A program made the position numbers and the translations under genes. From an uncultured Treponema sp. (GTDB lineage Bacteria > Spirochaetota > Spirochaetia > Treponematales > Treponemataceae), in assembly GCA_900319625.1 (NCBI GenBank), contig ONPD01000002.1:62001-126000 (forward strand): a DNA stretch of 64,000 nt, in the 5' to 3' direction. Position 1 is the first letter of the stretch, and every line of letters begins with the position of its first letter. Positions 14,401 through 24,210 of the stretch are shown piece by piece. The notes beneath the pieces are model-generated. The model did not search any database. It worked only from the letters and a program-made list of their open reading frames with translations, and had not been told where the DNA came from.

Positions 14401-17400
14401 CTGTGCGCGAAGATATCTTAAAATCTGCTCTTTATAGTCACTATCTGTAAGTATCTGTGTAAGAATTGTTTTTAATACCGGGTTTTTACGTCCTATCCAG
14501 CGGTTTATACCACCTATGATATTAGGCTCTATCATTCTTTGAATTGCAATAATTTTTCTTGCATTTGCAAAATCAACTTTGCTTAAATCAACTTTTCGTA
14601 AAGTTCTCTTTACAAGATTTAGCCTTATTTTTTTTATTTCATCAACGCGATTCTTTTCTTCTGTTATTTCCTGTACTTCTGCCTTAATCTTTGCAGCCTG
14701 TTCCTGTGCGTCAAGAATTTCCTTAAGGTCATCTGTAATTTCCAAGCTGTCTTTAAGGTCAGAAAACTTTCTGAAAACTTCGTGGTAAGATGTTTCCATA
14801 TCTTCCAATTCACGCTGATAACGTTCTGTAAGCCTTAAGCCCTTCTTAAGAGGATTTGCAATTCGTTCCTGAACAGTTTTTGAAACGTTTTCTTTTCGAT
14901 TCTGTAAGTCAAGTAACTTCTCGTGAGTTCTGACAAGCAGCTTTCTTTCCTCGTTTGCAATGTGCATATAAGCGTTATTAACTTTATTGATCAGGCGTTC
15001 GAGTTCCTTTTGTCTGTCATTATCTTTTTTTTCAAGGCTCTTAAAATAGTTATCCAGTTCGTTATCAAGAGGAATAACACCGGCTTTAATTTTTACCTTC
15101 ATATCGTGATTATGCAATTCTTCTGCGATATTCTTTAATTTTTGTGGTGATTGAAATTCAAGATCATCAGGCATTGCAATATCGTAATAACGTTTTTCGT
15201 GCTTAGCATACTGTCTGTAAAGTTCAGCAGCTCTTGTATCAAGTTCGTTTACGCGGAAGCGTTTCTGCTGCATGATAGAAGCGTAAATATCTCTGTATTC
15301 ACGTACCTTATAGCGGTCTGTAAGTTCTGACATAATGCGCTTTCTAAGTCCCGGTTCAAGCTCTTTCCCTGCTTCAACTGCGTTTATTGCTGTTCGCCAG
15401 TTTCCTGAATTAAGCTTAAATTCAATAAATTCTTTTAATAATTCTATGCGTTCTCGTTCTCTTGCGCCTTCTTCGTCCATGTGCGCCCATTCTTCTGACG
15501 ATAAATCTTCTTTGGTAATTGCAGCAATCATTTTTAAGAAGTTATCCAATACGGCAGGATCCTTTCTTACGTAAGAAATAAAAATATCGTCCATAAGTTC
15601 CGGCGTGTCTGCGTTCTCTTCTTCCGCTGCGGCTTTCTGTTCTGTCTGCTGCTCTTCGTCTTTCTTTACGCTCTGCGCCATGTTCCAGGTATCTTTATAC
15701 CAGTTCTCGTCTGCTGTGTATGGCACGGCCGTATCTTCTTCCAGTCGCTTTCCGTGCTGCTCGTAAAATTCCATAAAGTCCTGCCAGCTGTCAAAATCTC
15801 TTGCGTCCTTATAAAGTTCTTCCTGTGTCTGAAATAAAAGATGATCAATAATCTTTGCGTCTTCATCATTAAAGATTACATAGTTATAAGCGCCGTTCCC
15901 GTTTCCGTGAATAGTTCCGGCCGGGTATTTGATTCCGGCGTAACCTAGTGAGTGTAAAAACTTACTGGCTTCCTTTTCATTCCCTAATATAATGCTTAAT
16001 GCTTCATATAAATCTTCATTAGTTCCTTTGCCTGTTTTAGACTGATTATTAATTGTATATAATAATTTACCTTCCATTGGTAAATCTTTTATATGATTTG
16101 GCAGCCAATAAGTTATATTTTTGTTTTTTTCTTCAAGAGCTTTTGCTATTTTTCTTACATTTCTTACACCAGCTTTCTTATCCCATTCTAAATATCCGTC
16201 GTCCGGGATTTCAACGGTGTAAAGATTAGTAGCGTTTATACTATCAAGTTTAGATAATTTCCCACTTGCTTTATTATCAATATATGGGTTATCCGGTTCT
16301 GCTTTAAAGTCTTTAATTTGTTGTTCAAGATAAGCTTTATACTTTGTTTTATCAAAATCGAAACTTCGCAAGTCCTCAAATATTTCTCGTTCAAGAGTGC
16401 CGCGTTCATAAGGATTATCAGCATATTTATCAAACTGTTTGCGGTTTCTTTCCGCATAATCCCGTGCAATTTCTTCGCTGTCTGTCAAATAAGTTCCATA
16501 TCCAAAAGACATGCTGCCTTCGCCAGAAAGTCCATACTGTTCTGTATTAAACTTATCAAAGTTTGCGCCCGATCCGTGGTAAACTGTCTGAAAGAGGATA
16601 ATTTTATCAACTGGCGACACGTCTTCCGTTTCTTTAAGAAGCTTGTTTACTCGCTCTGCAGGTGAAAGCTTCATACGTGTTTCAACGTTACGGCTTTCTG
16701 TTTCTCCTGCAAGTCTTAAATATGCTTCTCCCGGTGTTATCCATTCGCCGCTATCCGTCTGATATTTTCCTAACTGACTTGCTTCCTCTGTTGCTTCCTC
16801 TTCTTTTAGTTTATATTTTTTGTACTCCTCATAGTCAGGGTGTTCCATTTGCTGTTTTTCAAGATAATCAAACCAGCTGTCTAATGTTTCTTCGCCTGAA
16901 CGTATCTTAGGCATAAAGTCCTGTAACAACTTGTCCGCATTTATATCTGCGTTTATTCTGTCTTTTATTTCATCTGCTTTATCCCGATTTCTGTTAGCCG
17001 TACCTATAAGAACGTCTTTATACATTCTTATATCTTCTTCACTCATAAGCGGCTTAAACTCTTCTTTATTGCCGCCTCTTGCAAAGCCTTCTATCCGTTG
17101 TATAGCGTGTTGTATTTCGTGGGCTAAAATACTTTCTATTTTTTCCGGTGCTGCAATATCAGTTTCAATAATGTTAGAGCTGATAGAAATAACATTAGTA
17201 TCTTTGTTGTAACTTCCGTCAATTCCGCTTGATAATGGCATAAAAGCAACTTCAATATTTTTAAGTTGCGGATAAGCTGTAAATAGTTCATTGGCTTTTA
17301 TTACATCACTTAAGTTAAAGTTTTTTCCTCTATACCCTTCGTCAATCTTATCAAAATAAAAATCTCTGTTAATTATTAAATCAGGTATTTCAAACTTCCA

Positions 17401-20400
17401 TTTGCCGTCGTTGCCTTTCTCCCAGCCTGTAGCCAGCCTGATTTCCTTAGCGTCTTTGTTTGCAGTTTCCATTTCCTTAGCAATGGCAAGATTCTGCATA
17501 CGGCTTACGCCTTCCGCAACTTCCTCGTTTTTATCAAGGTTTGCAGCTCCAATTTCACCTGCAATCTGGAATAATGTTTTATTGACATTTTCATTTGTTG
17601 TGGTATTATCGTTATTAGCGGTGTTTGCAAGAGTAGCAGTGTCATTCTTGCTGCCGTTTTCGGTTCCGGCAATGTCTGTCCTACTGTCGGAAACATCGCT
17701 ATCTTTTTCAAAAGCTGTTAATAACCAATTCTTATTTTTACCATTCCAAGTTAATCGAACACCTGCTTTGTGTGTTTTACTTTCAAGTTGTACTCTGTTT
17801 TTACTTCTATCAGTAACAGTCATACTATCAAGTATTTCCTGCAAGTTTGCTAAAACTTCCGGGTGATATTTTGCCAACTTTGAAAGCCCGTAACCGTCAC
17901 TATGACCAGTTCCTTCTTCTCCCCATACTAAATCAATGTCGCCAATATCTTTGTGATGTAAAGCGCCTATTGCTTCGCCGCCCTGTTGACTAATTAGGAA
18001 GGCTATAGCCTGATTTGGCCGTCCTTTAAAACAATCGTATATATTGCCAAAATCACCTTTTCCGATTGGAATAATCTTTGACTTTTGAAACAACATATCG
18101 CCCAAGCTTTCAAAGCTTTCGTCTTCATCTTCCCCATAAGCGCTTTCGCTTGCAGCGTCTACAATAGCGCCGGCCTTTGCCTGCTGTGTTTCATCAGGAT
18201 TTTTTAATACTTCTGCGACTTCCTCTTTCTGTTCATCAGTAAGATTAAGATTCTCAAGCGCATTATCAATAGCGTTATTTTCTGTTTCAGATTCCTCATT
18301 TGTTACCTCATCAAGTTTCTTTTCTGCTTCTGTAACTTTATCTGCATTTTCTTCCGCATATTCTGTTACTTCTGATTTTTCCTCGCGCTCTGCTGCTTCT
18401 GCCTTCTTTGCGTCTTCTGCTTCCTTCTGTGCAGCAGCCTGCTTTGCTTCTTCGTCGGCCTTCATCTTTGCGCGGTAGGCTCTATCTTCTTCCTCTGCGG
18501 CCTTTTCAGCCTTTGCCATAATGCTGTCGTCACCGGCTAAAAGCTGGTTATAAACTTCTTCAATCTCCGGTGTAAAATCAATGTGCTTTTTAAGCGCATT
18601 AAAAGCACGTGCCAAAAACTCCGCAAACTTCTGAAAGATGTTTTTAAGCTCTTCGCTTTCGGCTCTTCCGGTCTTAAGCCAGTCCTGAAAGCCGTATGCA
18701 AAAGCTTCTGCCGCGCTGTCTGTGTGGCCGTCTGCAAAAGTAAACTTGCTTCCGATCCAGTCCCCGTCGATTACGTTAAAAGCCTTTTCCGCCTGCGCCT
18801 TTAAGTCGCCTGTTAATTGCGACTGGAATACGTGCGCAAGTTCGTGTACCCAGGTAGAGAAGTCCGCATTTTCTCCTGCATAAATAACGGCCTTTACTTC
18901 CTGCCCGAAGCGCTTCCATTCCATAGCGCCGGCCTTTCCTGTGGTAGTGTCGCCCTGTGCTGCTACTGCGTCTTCAAACTCTTTTTCAGTCGCAAAAATA
19001 CGGCTGCTGAAAGTCTTGTCTACATAATCAGATAAACTCATTCCCATTCGCTTAGCAGCACTTTCCAAAAGTGCAATACCAGCCGCAACCTGTTTATTTG
19101 ACAATTCCTTTTTGACATAAGAAACATTGCCATTTTCATCTGTTACCTGCTCAATGCTATAAATATTCTGCCTTAATTCAGTAGCAACACGCTTTCTTGT
19201 CTGAATATCTGAAATATCTTCATCAGAATAATAAGAAAGTCCGGCCTTCTTTCCGTTCGGGTTATTTTCAATCAGGCTTTCCTTTATTTTCTGTGCAGCA
19301 GGCTTTATTGTATTCCATTCGATTTTATAGCCTGCATACTTACGGCTAAATTCGTCAAACAATTCGCCCCGCAAACCTTCGCGCCCGTCCGCCATTTTGA
19401 ATGCGTCAATCGTTACTGTTTTGTCCGCTTCGTTTGCGGTGTAGTTGATATATCCGTAGCGGTTGTCTTTTTCTTTTGATCTGTCGCCAGCTCTGAAAGT
19501 TCCGCTTATACTTCCGTCCTCGTTTTTTGTTTCGTCGTCCTGAATATCCAGGCGGCCTTCTTCGTTTCGTGCAACGTCGTCCAGCGGCTCTTCTTCACCT
19601 TGCTCGTTTACCTCGCGTTCTTCGGCTCCTTCTGCATAGTCTGTTGTTTCAAGAATTTCTTTTGCTTTTTCGTTTATTGCTTCTTCTTTTCTCTGCTGTG
19701 CGCGTTCCCATATTTCGCGGGTAGTAGACTTAAGGTTTTCTTCTCCCATTCCTTCAAAAATAGGATTTTCTTTTACAAGATTGTGGAAGGCTTCCGGGCT
19801 TTCAACGGCTTCTGCTGTTTCTTTTACCTTTTTAAACTCCTTAATTTCTGCTCGTGTGTTTAGTCCTGCAGGAATAAAACCAAGAGAAAGTGCGCCAAGT
19901 ACGCCGCCCCGGAAGGCTTCTGCAACTTGCTTTACAATGTGTTTTGCGTCGTCGTCGGGAATATCGTAACCGTCAAGTGCGGCCATAACTTCCTGTCCTG
20001 CAATAGAAGTAAGCTCCTGCAAAAACTCTTCTGTACCTTCGCCCAAAACGTTTTTACCATGCTGTGCAAGATAATTCAAAACAAGTTTCTTTCCAGCGCC
20101 AAAATGAAATCGCTTAAATACCTTCTGTCCGATTTTTTCTACAGCCTTTTCAGCTGCGTTTTTAGCAGCTTTTTTCCCCATAACGCGGGCCGTGCCTTTT
20201 ACGATTCCGCTTGTAATACCCAGGTCTGCTTCTATAAGTCCCTGAATACCGCCGCTTATCATAGAAATAGTTCGGGCTGTTTCCGGTGTAGCGCCATTTG
20301 CCAGCGCGTCTATATATTCCTGTCCGCTAGAAAGATAAGAAGAGGTAAGAAAGGCTGCTCCGGTTCCCACAGCCGGTGCAATAAAGTTTCCGATGATACC

Positions 20401-21030
20401 AGCACCCGCAACGGCTCCTGTAAATGGCAAACTCTGCGCACCGGCTTCAAGGGCCTCCATAACCCAGCTTCTAGGCGCATTGTCCTGTAAAAGTTGATTG
20501 CGCTTGTAAATTGTGTCAATTTCAGCCATAAGCGCATTTGCCATTTCTGTATCATTTTCGCGGTGTGCTTTCATCAGTTTATGGCCAAGCTCACCAAGCT
20601 TTACGTTATTTTTACCCAACGTAAACATATCGCTTAAAGCTTCATAGCGTGCCTTCTGTCCTGTAAGTTTTGTAAACTGTGCTTCATTAAAAGCATCAAC
20701 ATTTTTGTAAGCTTCATCAAGCGGCATACCGTACATCTGCGCATACTTAACAGCACTTCCGATTCTGTAAGCTTCTTCCTGTGCCTGTTCCGGGCTTTCA
20801 GCTTTTCCGATTATCTGATTGAATACACTGTAGTATTCGTCAGGGACTTCAACGCCATAACGGTTCCAGTTTCCATAATGCTGTTCTTTTGCCTGATTAT
20901 AGCTTTCTGTTTTTTTATCCCAAAATCCGCCTTCTGTTTTTCCGGTTGTATCTGCCTGCTGTGTTTTCTGTTCTTCCTGTTTCTTGTTCCAATACTCACT
21001 TTTCTGTGTAGGCATAAAAAAATCTGACAT
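11491..21030 (-). CDS. Giant polyvalent ejection protein with ART, PBECR nuclease and metallopeptidase domains
   Basis: The ATG at 21030 follows AAGGAG ten bases upstream and gives 3,179 aa; a TTG at 21069 is less likely. It sits where T7-type phages place the largest internal virion protein, so it is probably injected with DNA. Visible parts, numbered from this ATG, are a Gly/Ala-rich hydrophobic stretch near 190-280 and HELAH at 729-733. A PBECR-like (Barnase/EndoU/ColicinE5) domain spans about 985-1110, with HHKDIGDIDLVWG from 1025. An LPD23-like segment (RLATGWEKG) is followed by HEIQH at 1304-1308. An ADP-ribosyltransferase-like domain starts at YHGSG (1484-1488) and includes GYGTYLTDS. 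Long coiled coils (about 1850-2250) and a C-terminal LPD38-like region with hydrophobic helices (about 2780-3080) complete it. Polyvalent proteins are known to carry such effectors; activity here is inferred. Confidence 0.88.
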   Translation of the reverse strand: MSDFFMPTQKSEYWNKKQEEQKTQQADTTGKTEGGFWDKKTESYNQAKEQHYGNWNRYGVEVPDEYYSVFNQIIGKAESPEQAQEEAYRIGSAVKYAQMYGMPLDEAYKNVDAFNEAQFTKLTGQKARYEALSDMFTLGKNNVKLGELGHKLMKAHRENDTEMANALMAEIDTIYKRNQLLQDNAPRSWVMEALEAGAQSLPFTGAVAGAGIIGNFIAPAVGTGAAFLTSSYLSSGQEYIDALANGATPETARTISMISGGIQGLIEADLGITSGIVKGTARVMGKKAAKNAAEKAVEKIGQKVFKRFHFGAGKKLVLNYLAQHGKNVLGEGTEEFLQELTSIAGQEVMAALDGYDIPDDDAKHIVKQVAEAFRGGVLGALSLGFIPAGLNTRAEIKEFKKVKETAEAVESPEAFHNLVKENPIFEGMGEENLKSTTREIWERAQQRKEEAINEKAKEILETTDYAEGAEEREVNEQGEEEPLDDVARNEEGRLDIQDDETKNEDGSISGTFRAGDRSKEKDNRYGYINYTANEADKTVTIDAFKMADGREGLRGELFDEFSRKYAGYKIEWNTIKPAAQKIKESLIENNPNGKKAGLSYYSDEDISDIQTRKRVATELRQNIYSIEQVTDENGNVSYVKKELSNKQVAAGIALLESAAKRMGMSLSDYVDKTFSSRIFATEKEFEDAVAAQGDTTTGKAGAMEWKRFGQEVKAVIYAGENADFSTWVHELAHVFQSQLTGDLKAQAEKAFNVIDGDWIGSKFTFADGHTDSAAEAFAYGFQDWLKTGRAESEELKNIFQKFAEFLARAFNALKKHIDFTPEIEEVYNQLLAGDDSIMAKAEKAAEEEDRAYRAKMKADEEAKQAAAQKEAEDAKKAEAAEREEKSEVTEYAEENADKVTEAEKKLDEVTNEESETENNAIDNALENLNLTDEQKEEVAEVLKNPDETQQAKAGAIVDAASESAYGEDEDESFESLGDMLFQKSKIIPIGKGDFGNIYDCFKGRPNQAIAFLISQQGGEAIGALHHKDIGDIDLVWGEEGTGHSDGYGLSKLAKYHPEVLANLQEILDSMTVTDRSKNRVQLESKTHKAGVRLTWNGKNKNWLLTAFEKDSDVSDSRTDIAGTENGSKNDTATLANTANNDNTTTNENVNKTLFQIAGEIGAANLDKNEEVAEGVSRMQNLAIAKEMETANKDAKEIRLATGWEKGNDGKWKFEIPDLIINRDFYFDKIDEGYRGKNFNLSDVIKANELFTAYPQLKNIEVAFMPLSSGIDGSYNKDTNVISISSNIIETDIAAPEKIESILAHEIQHAIQRIEGFARGGNKEEFKPLMSEEDIRMYKDVLIGTANRNRDKADEIKDRINADINADKLLQDFMPKIRSGEETLDSWFDYLEKQQMEHPDYEEYKKYKLKEEEATEEASQLGKYQTDSGEWITPGEAYLRLAGETESRNVETRMKLSPAERVNKLLKETEDVSPVDKIILFQTVYHGSGANFDKFNTEQYGLSGEGSMSFGYGTYLTDSEEIARDYAERNRKQFDKYADNPYERGTLEREIFEDLRSFDFDKTKYKAYLEQQIKDFKAEPDNPYIDNKASGKLSKLDSINATNLYTVEIPDDGYLEWDKKAGVRNVRKIAKALEEKNKNITYWLPNHIKDLPMEGKLLYTINNQSKTGKGTNEDLYEALSIILGNEKEASKFLHSLGYAGIKYPAGTIHGNGNGAYNYVIFNDEDAKIIDHLLFQTQEELYKDARDFDSWQDFMEFYEQHGKRLEEDTAVPYTADENWYKDTWNMAQSVKKDEEQQTEQKAAAEEENADTPELMDDIFISYVRKDPAVLDNFLKMIAAITKEDLSSEEWAHMDEEGARERERIELLKEFIEFKLNSGNWRTAINAVEAGKELEPGLRKRIMSELTDRYKVREYRDIYASIMQQKRFRVNELDTRAAELYRQYAKHEKRYYDIAMPDDLEFQSPQKLKNIAEELHNHDMKVKIKAGVIPLDNELDNYFKSLEKKDNDRQKELERLINKVNNAYMHIANEERKLLVRTHEKLLDLQNRKENVSKTVQERIANPLKKGLRLTERYQRELEDMETSYHEVFRKFSDLKDSLEITDDLKEILDAQEQAAKIKAEVQEITEEKNRVDEIKKIRLNLVKRTLRKVDLSKVDFANARKIIAIQRMIEPNIIGGINRWIGRKNPVLKTILTQILTDSDYKEQILRYLRAQKNDTQVFQDFYKSLENATKLEDFESWGIAEESYAIKHLPKENWVRWLNLAELAEERRKTLQLDITTKEVERPVYDEEGYPVMDANGKQQTEKTYVLEFSNEIGQMVKDAVGDELFDKIVNQSFVTWTTDDLLRLAQVVNNLHKEGVELRKAKILARKREAQGYRKLIEDTVRNTGIVINDDDPPEIKAKKEKKIAKILGKSKDFKGTEAAKKSGFLAKLDRLFNGYDDANMLRVARILDGNKEGANYQLLYRQENDCFSSKQRSIVKRSEAVKGMMKDNKINEFELASIVEVKELGTKFSVDELLYFLAADKDFEEDESKVADGLTGLAANDDFAPTSRNAVMFGVMGSDSATQEQKQAWAELDKDLKDAEMEDLINRTPGAQQYISLCKERWSTVLKAANKFLEENPKFYALMQVIQNDYADQYERMNEVSINEFNLPVNRVNCYVPLVRLEANGETNEKQVQEDLLRAYGQDRAGVNKGMTQQRKKISPLNQKPVQTGLFKTWASSVERTEHFIAYAPYVKLLRDVYTGRDSTYTRGIIESRYGKYAVEYIDNYISEVANPNAGKIIEAGSEFLHTLRGRTAPAYLGWKASGIIKQGLTSPWPYMQFVNPAEYLAACVECLTPGKKIYDTIKEKSVFMKTRSFDPMKDLVDEVKENAKSKLDKNWSKITAMGMQGLEWIDWACVAPGWYACYKKEYARLQKANEAKIQNRIAELTEKNAGLEPESEGYLTEDKIKAKAYQEYTDDLELLSIQYADDCTRQCQPSSRLSDLAPMFKGKSEAMKAFLQFQTSLNVIWQNIRYDIPYAVRQKEFARIAGTVFGYVLAGIFMNSVMDGLMGDDGEDKDLQALRNLIFYSTTQFTDAIPMLGSEFTNFMDIAITGKRNFASSGTDMTPTATKLLNALTKATKGDFKKAAALTAEGIGLGLGAPVSGTKEIYKLLGKPFKEGDVNLKRGVGDVYGFMGDILGE

Positions 21031-21078
21031 AAAGTAAAAACTCCTTATATCAGATTTTAGATTGCGCAATGCTGATTT

Positions 21079-21090
21079 GTTATAAACAAG
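21079..21090 (-). promoter_or_regulatory. Candidate prophage promoter element
   Basis: The minus strand reads CTTGTTTATAAC, followed 18 bases after ATAACA by TAAAAT. It lies about 50 bases ahead of the giant protein's start and just past the stop of the preceding gene. Confidence 0.4.
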
Positions 21091-21092
21091 AT

Positions 21093-23303
21093 TTAACTTT
21101 TAAGAATAAGATTAAAATGCGCCGTCTTCTCGCTGCTTCTTACCCAGTCTTCGTATTTAATACCAAACTTATTAAAGAATTCCTCTTCCGTCATTTTATC
21201 TTTCTTTACATTCTTTGCAGCTTTATTAATTGCATTTTCTGTGTCCTGTAAATAAATCTGCCTTGTTGTCTGATTGCCATTTGATGTATTCCATTCTTCG
21301 CTGGAAACTTTTCCCGAAGCCTGCATAGCTTTAGGAATATCAGTCTTACCTGCAATGTTTGTATTTGTATCTTCAACACGGCCATGCTTAAGGTCTACTA
21401 CGGCTGCATGCGCCTGCTTCTCTGCTTCTTTAGCCTGCTGTTTTGCTTCTGCTCTTGCTTCTTTTCCGCCTTTCAAATTGCCTTCGATGGTTTCTTCTGG
21501 ATTGTGATAGTTCTGCAGAATAAAGCCTTTGTCACCTTCTTTTGGAATAACTACCCATGCTTCATTCTTGTAAGTAATAACCGGAGTAGAAGTAACATCA
21601 TCATGCAATGGATCCGGCTTATAGAAGAAGTCAATTTTTCCATAATCATCTTCGGAAATACCGCGTGTTGCTGCAAAAGCGTTTTTAAGAACATCCACAA
21701 CGCCGCCTTTTGCTTCAAGCTCTGCTTTTTTTCCAAAAGTATTTCCGTTGTAGGTGTAAAGGAAGTCGCCTTCGCTGACAAGTCTTGCAGCTTTTGCAAC
21801 GTCAGTTTCGCTCTTTGCATTGAATGTCTTAAGAAGCTTTCCTTTTTTATCAAGCTCTAGGAATTTTGTTTTTGAAAGGATTACATCGTTTTTTGTCTTA
21901 TTAAATCTTTCTACAAGTTCTTCGTCTGATTCATTTGCATTAGATCCCAATACAGTATCTACCCACAAGTTAGAAAGCTGAATAACTGTGTTGTCGTCAT
22001 AATCATCAGGATTCTTTTTTATATCATCAACAAGCGGTTTTATTTGAGTATCAAAAACAAGTTTAAGTGCCGGACGGGATTTTATAACCAGGTCATACAT
22101 CTGGTTTCCCAATGTATCTTCGGAAGCACTGCTAAAATACTTCTGCCCCCAGGTCTTTTGACGTTCTGCAAGGTTTTTGTCCTTATTTTCTTTATAATTT
22201 TCATAGTGCCAGCTATCAAAAAGAGTTTGCGACATAATCCTTTTTCCGTCGTGATAGTTTACTATCTGTCCGTTTCTTACAAGCTCTACAGCAATATCAG
22301 GCGCTGATTTTATAAAATCCTCAAACTTATCATAATCAACTCCACTTCCACCGGCTCCACTGCCACTTCCTGATTTTCCGCTTGACAAAAATAAATCAAA
22401 AACTTTTGAATAATGCTCTGTTCTGCTTTCATCAAGCTGCAAGCCTTTGAATGAATTAAGAAGCATCTGTCCTTGTCGTGCAATGGTCTGCCGTTTTTCC
22501 CAAGTGTCCTGCTGTAACATCTGCTTTTCAATATTTGCAAGCTGTAAGCCGTTCTTGTTCTGCATATCACGCAAAGCAGCGTTATAGCTTTGCTCCATTA
22601 TTTTATTTATCTGCTCATCCAAGGCTTTTGTGTCAAACTCTGCCGGAAGTCCTTTTATGTCTGTATGCTGTAAACTAAAGTCTACATTATCAAAGTCGCT
22701 CTTAAACTCTTCATAAGTTTTACCATTCTTAATTCCGTCGGCTTTTGACTGTTCAAAAACTGTAAGCTTAGCGTCAACATAACAGTTTTTATAGTTCATT
22801 TCTTTCTGCTGCTGGTATTCAAGCGGGTTTAAGTCGCCGCTTTCATATAAGCTTCTGTCAAGTTCGTTGTAAATATTAAGAAGGTCTGCGCCGTGGTGCA
22901 GCTGTTTTGCGTTCTGCTTTGCTGTCTGAACATCTGCTATACGTTTCTGCGACTGGCGCTGCTCCGCCATCTGTCCAACTTTTGCGCTAACTCCTACGCG
23001 ATGTTGTTCCATAATGGCTTCAAACTGCTGGGCCTGCAAATTATTACGGCAATAGTACGGGCTGTTCTTGTCACTCATTCCGCTTTTTACGCGGGTGAAA
23101 AAGTCGTTTATTTGTGTATTCCATTCTTCATCATTAGAGGATTGTCTTATTTGTGCCAGCTCATTATTAATATCCGTCTGCAGCTGAATTTCTTTTGTCT
23201 GTGTAGAAAGTCTTGCCTGTTCCTGGAATTCCTTGTCCAATGTCGTTGCGATTGTACTTGCGCTGTGTAATATGTCACCAAAGTTTCTGCTAAAGCTTCC
23301 CAT
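21093..23303 (-). CDS. Internal virion / ejection protein (T7 gp15-like position)
   Basis: A 736-aa, mainly helical, Gln/Lys/Asp-rich protein without signal or membrane segments, with a Gly/Ser linker near residues 312-325. It sits between a smaller internal-protein candidate and the giant polyvalent protein, the position of the second T7 ejection protein. GAGGTAA precedes the ATG at 23303. Sequence alone shows no catalytic motif, so the call rests on order, size and composition. Confidence 0.65.
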   Translation of the reverse strand: MGSFSRNFGDILHSASTIATTLDKEFQEQARLSTQTKEIQLQTDINNELAQIRQSSNDEEWNTQINDFFTRVKSGMSDKNSPYYCRNNLQAQQFEAIMEQHRVGVSAKVGQMAEQRQSQKRIADVQTAKQNAKQLHHGADLLNIYNELDRSLYESGDLNPLEYQQQKEMNYKNCYVDAKLTVFEQSKADGIKNGKTYEEFKSDFDNVDFSLQHTDIKGLPAEFDTKALDEQINKIMEQSYNAALRDMQNKNGLQLANIEKQMLQQDTWEKRQTIARQGQMLLNSFKGLQLDESRTEHYSKVFDLFLSSGKSGSGSGAGGSGVDYDKFEDFIKSAPDIAVELVRNGQIVNYHDGKRIMSQTLFDSWHYENYKENKDKNLAERQKTWGQKYFSSASEDTLGNQMYDLVIKSRPALKLVFDTQIKPLVDDIKKNPDDYDDNTVIQLSNLWVDTVLGSNANESDEELVERFNKTKNDVILSKTKFLELDKKGKLLKTFNAKSETDVAKAARLVSEGDFLYTYNGNTFGKKAELEAKGGVVDVLKNAFAATRGISEDDYGKIDFFYKPDPLHDDVTSTPVITYKNEAWVVIPKEGDKGFILQNYHNPEETIEGNLKGGKEARAEAKQQAKEAEKQAHAAVVDLKHGRVEDTNTNIAGKTDIPKAMQASGKVSSEEWNTSNGNQTTRQIYLQDTENAINKAAKNVKKDKMTEEEFFNKFGIKYEDWVRSSEKTAHFNLILKS

Positions 23304-23309
23304 TTTTTT

Positions 23310-24197
23310 TTACCTCATACCGATTGCAAGTTTTGTATTGTTTTTTAGCATTTTGGATGTATTAACTGATGTTTTAAAATTCATTACATCACTCTTAACC
23401 ATATCTGTAATATTCTTGCCGTCAACATAACTCTGAGCCATACCACCAAAGAAAGCTTTAAAACCACCCCAAAAACTGTTTCTGTCGTCAATCTCATCTT
23501 GTATTTTTTTGCGATTATATCTCCAGCTTTCTTCCATCTGATTAAGGTTATTCTTATAGATATTATAGTTACTGCCACCTTCTGCATAAGAATTAACTAA
23601 ATCCAGCGCATTCTGCCGTGTTGTATCAGCTTCAACGCGGTTACCAAAAATATCAACCTTATATCCTGCAAGATTTGTAAGAAGCTTTCCAAGCTGGTTG
23701 CTTTCTGTAGTTCTTGCTGCGTCCTGACTGAACTGCAACTGCTGGGAATTAACAGCGCTTTCCATTTCAACGGCTTCTGATAAACTGCTTCCGGCTCTGA
23801 TTCCGCTTCCGGCAAGTCCTGCAAGGCTTGCGCCTGCGCTTTTTCCAGCACCCATTGCCTGAATATTCCAGTCCAAAACATTCTGATTCTGACTTAAATA
23901 TAAACTGTCAATAGTAGCATTAATATCCTGACTTACAGAAGATTCTGTAATGTCCTGCCCTAAATCAGATATATCAGCCTGTATATTTGCCTGATTTGCA
24001 TTTTTTTCGGCTTCCGCCTTTGCTGCGGCAAATTTCTCCTCTACATCTTTTTTGTTGTATTGATAAAGTTTATCAAGATAATCCCGATAATCTTCGAGCT
24101 TATCCGCCATTTCATAGTTATTTACAAGCGATGTAACACCGCCTGTAAGAGCCATAGCCAATGTAGCAATGGCCATTCCGCCTGTTACTGGATCCAT
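23310..24197 (-). CDS. Internal virion protein (T7 gp14-like position)
   Basis: A 295-aa protein with an N-terminal hydrophobic Ala/Gly-rich segment (about 5-28), then helical, Gln/Asn-rich sequence with a Gly/Ala/Ser stretch near 115-140. Small ejection proteins that open the envelope channel look like this and sit directly after the nozzle gene. GGAAGGAA lies just upstream of ATG 24197. No direct sequence motif was recognised. Confidence 0.65.
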   Translation of the reverse strand: MDPVTGGMAIATLAMALTGGVTSLVNNYEMADKLEDYRDYLDKLYQYNKKDVEEKFAAAKAEAEKNANQANIQADISDLGQDITESSVSQDINATIDSLYLSQNQNVLDWNIQAMGAGKSAGASLAGLAGSGIRAGSSLSEAVEMESAVNSQQLQFSQDAARTTESNQLGKLLTNLAGYKVDIFGNRVEADTTRQNALDLVNSYAEGGSNYNIYKNNLNQMEESWRYNRKKIQDEIDDRNSFWGGFKAFFGGMAQSYVDGKNITDMVKSDVMNFKTSVNTSKMLKNNTKLAIGMR

Positions 24198-24210
24198 CTA
24201 TATTCCTTCC

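Noticed and set aside
19927..20490. Long plus-strand frames opposite the giant ejection protein
   Set aside because: They are shadows of a clearly coding minus-strand gene and have no ribosome sites or recognised motifs.
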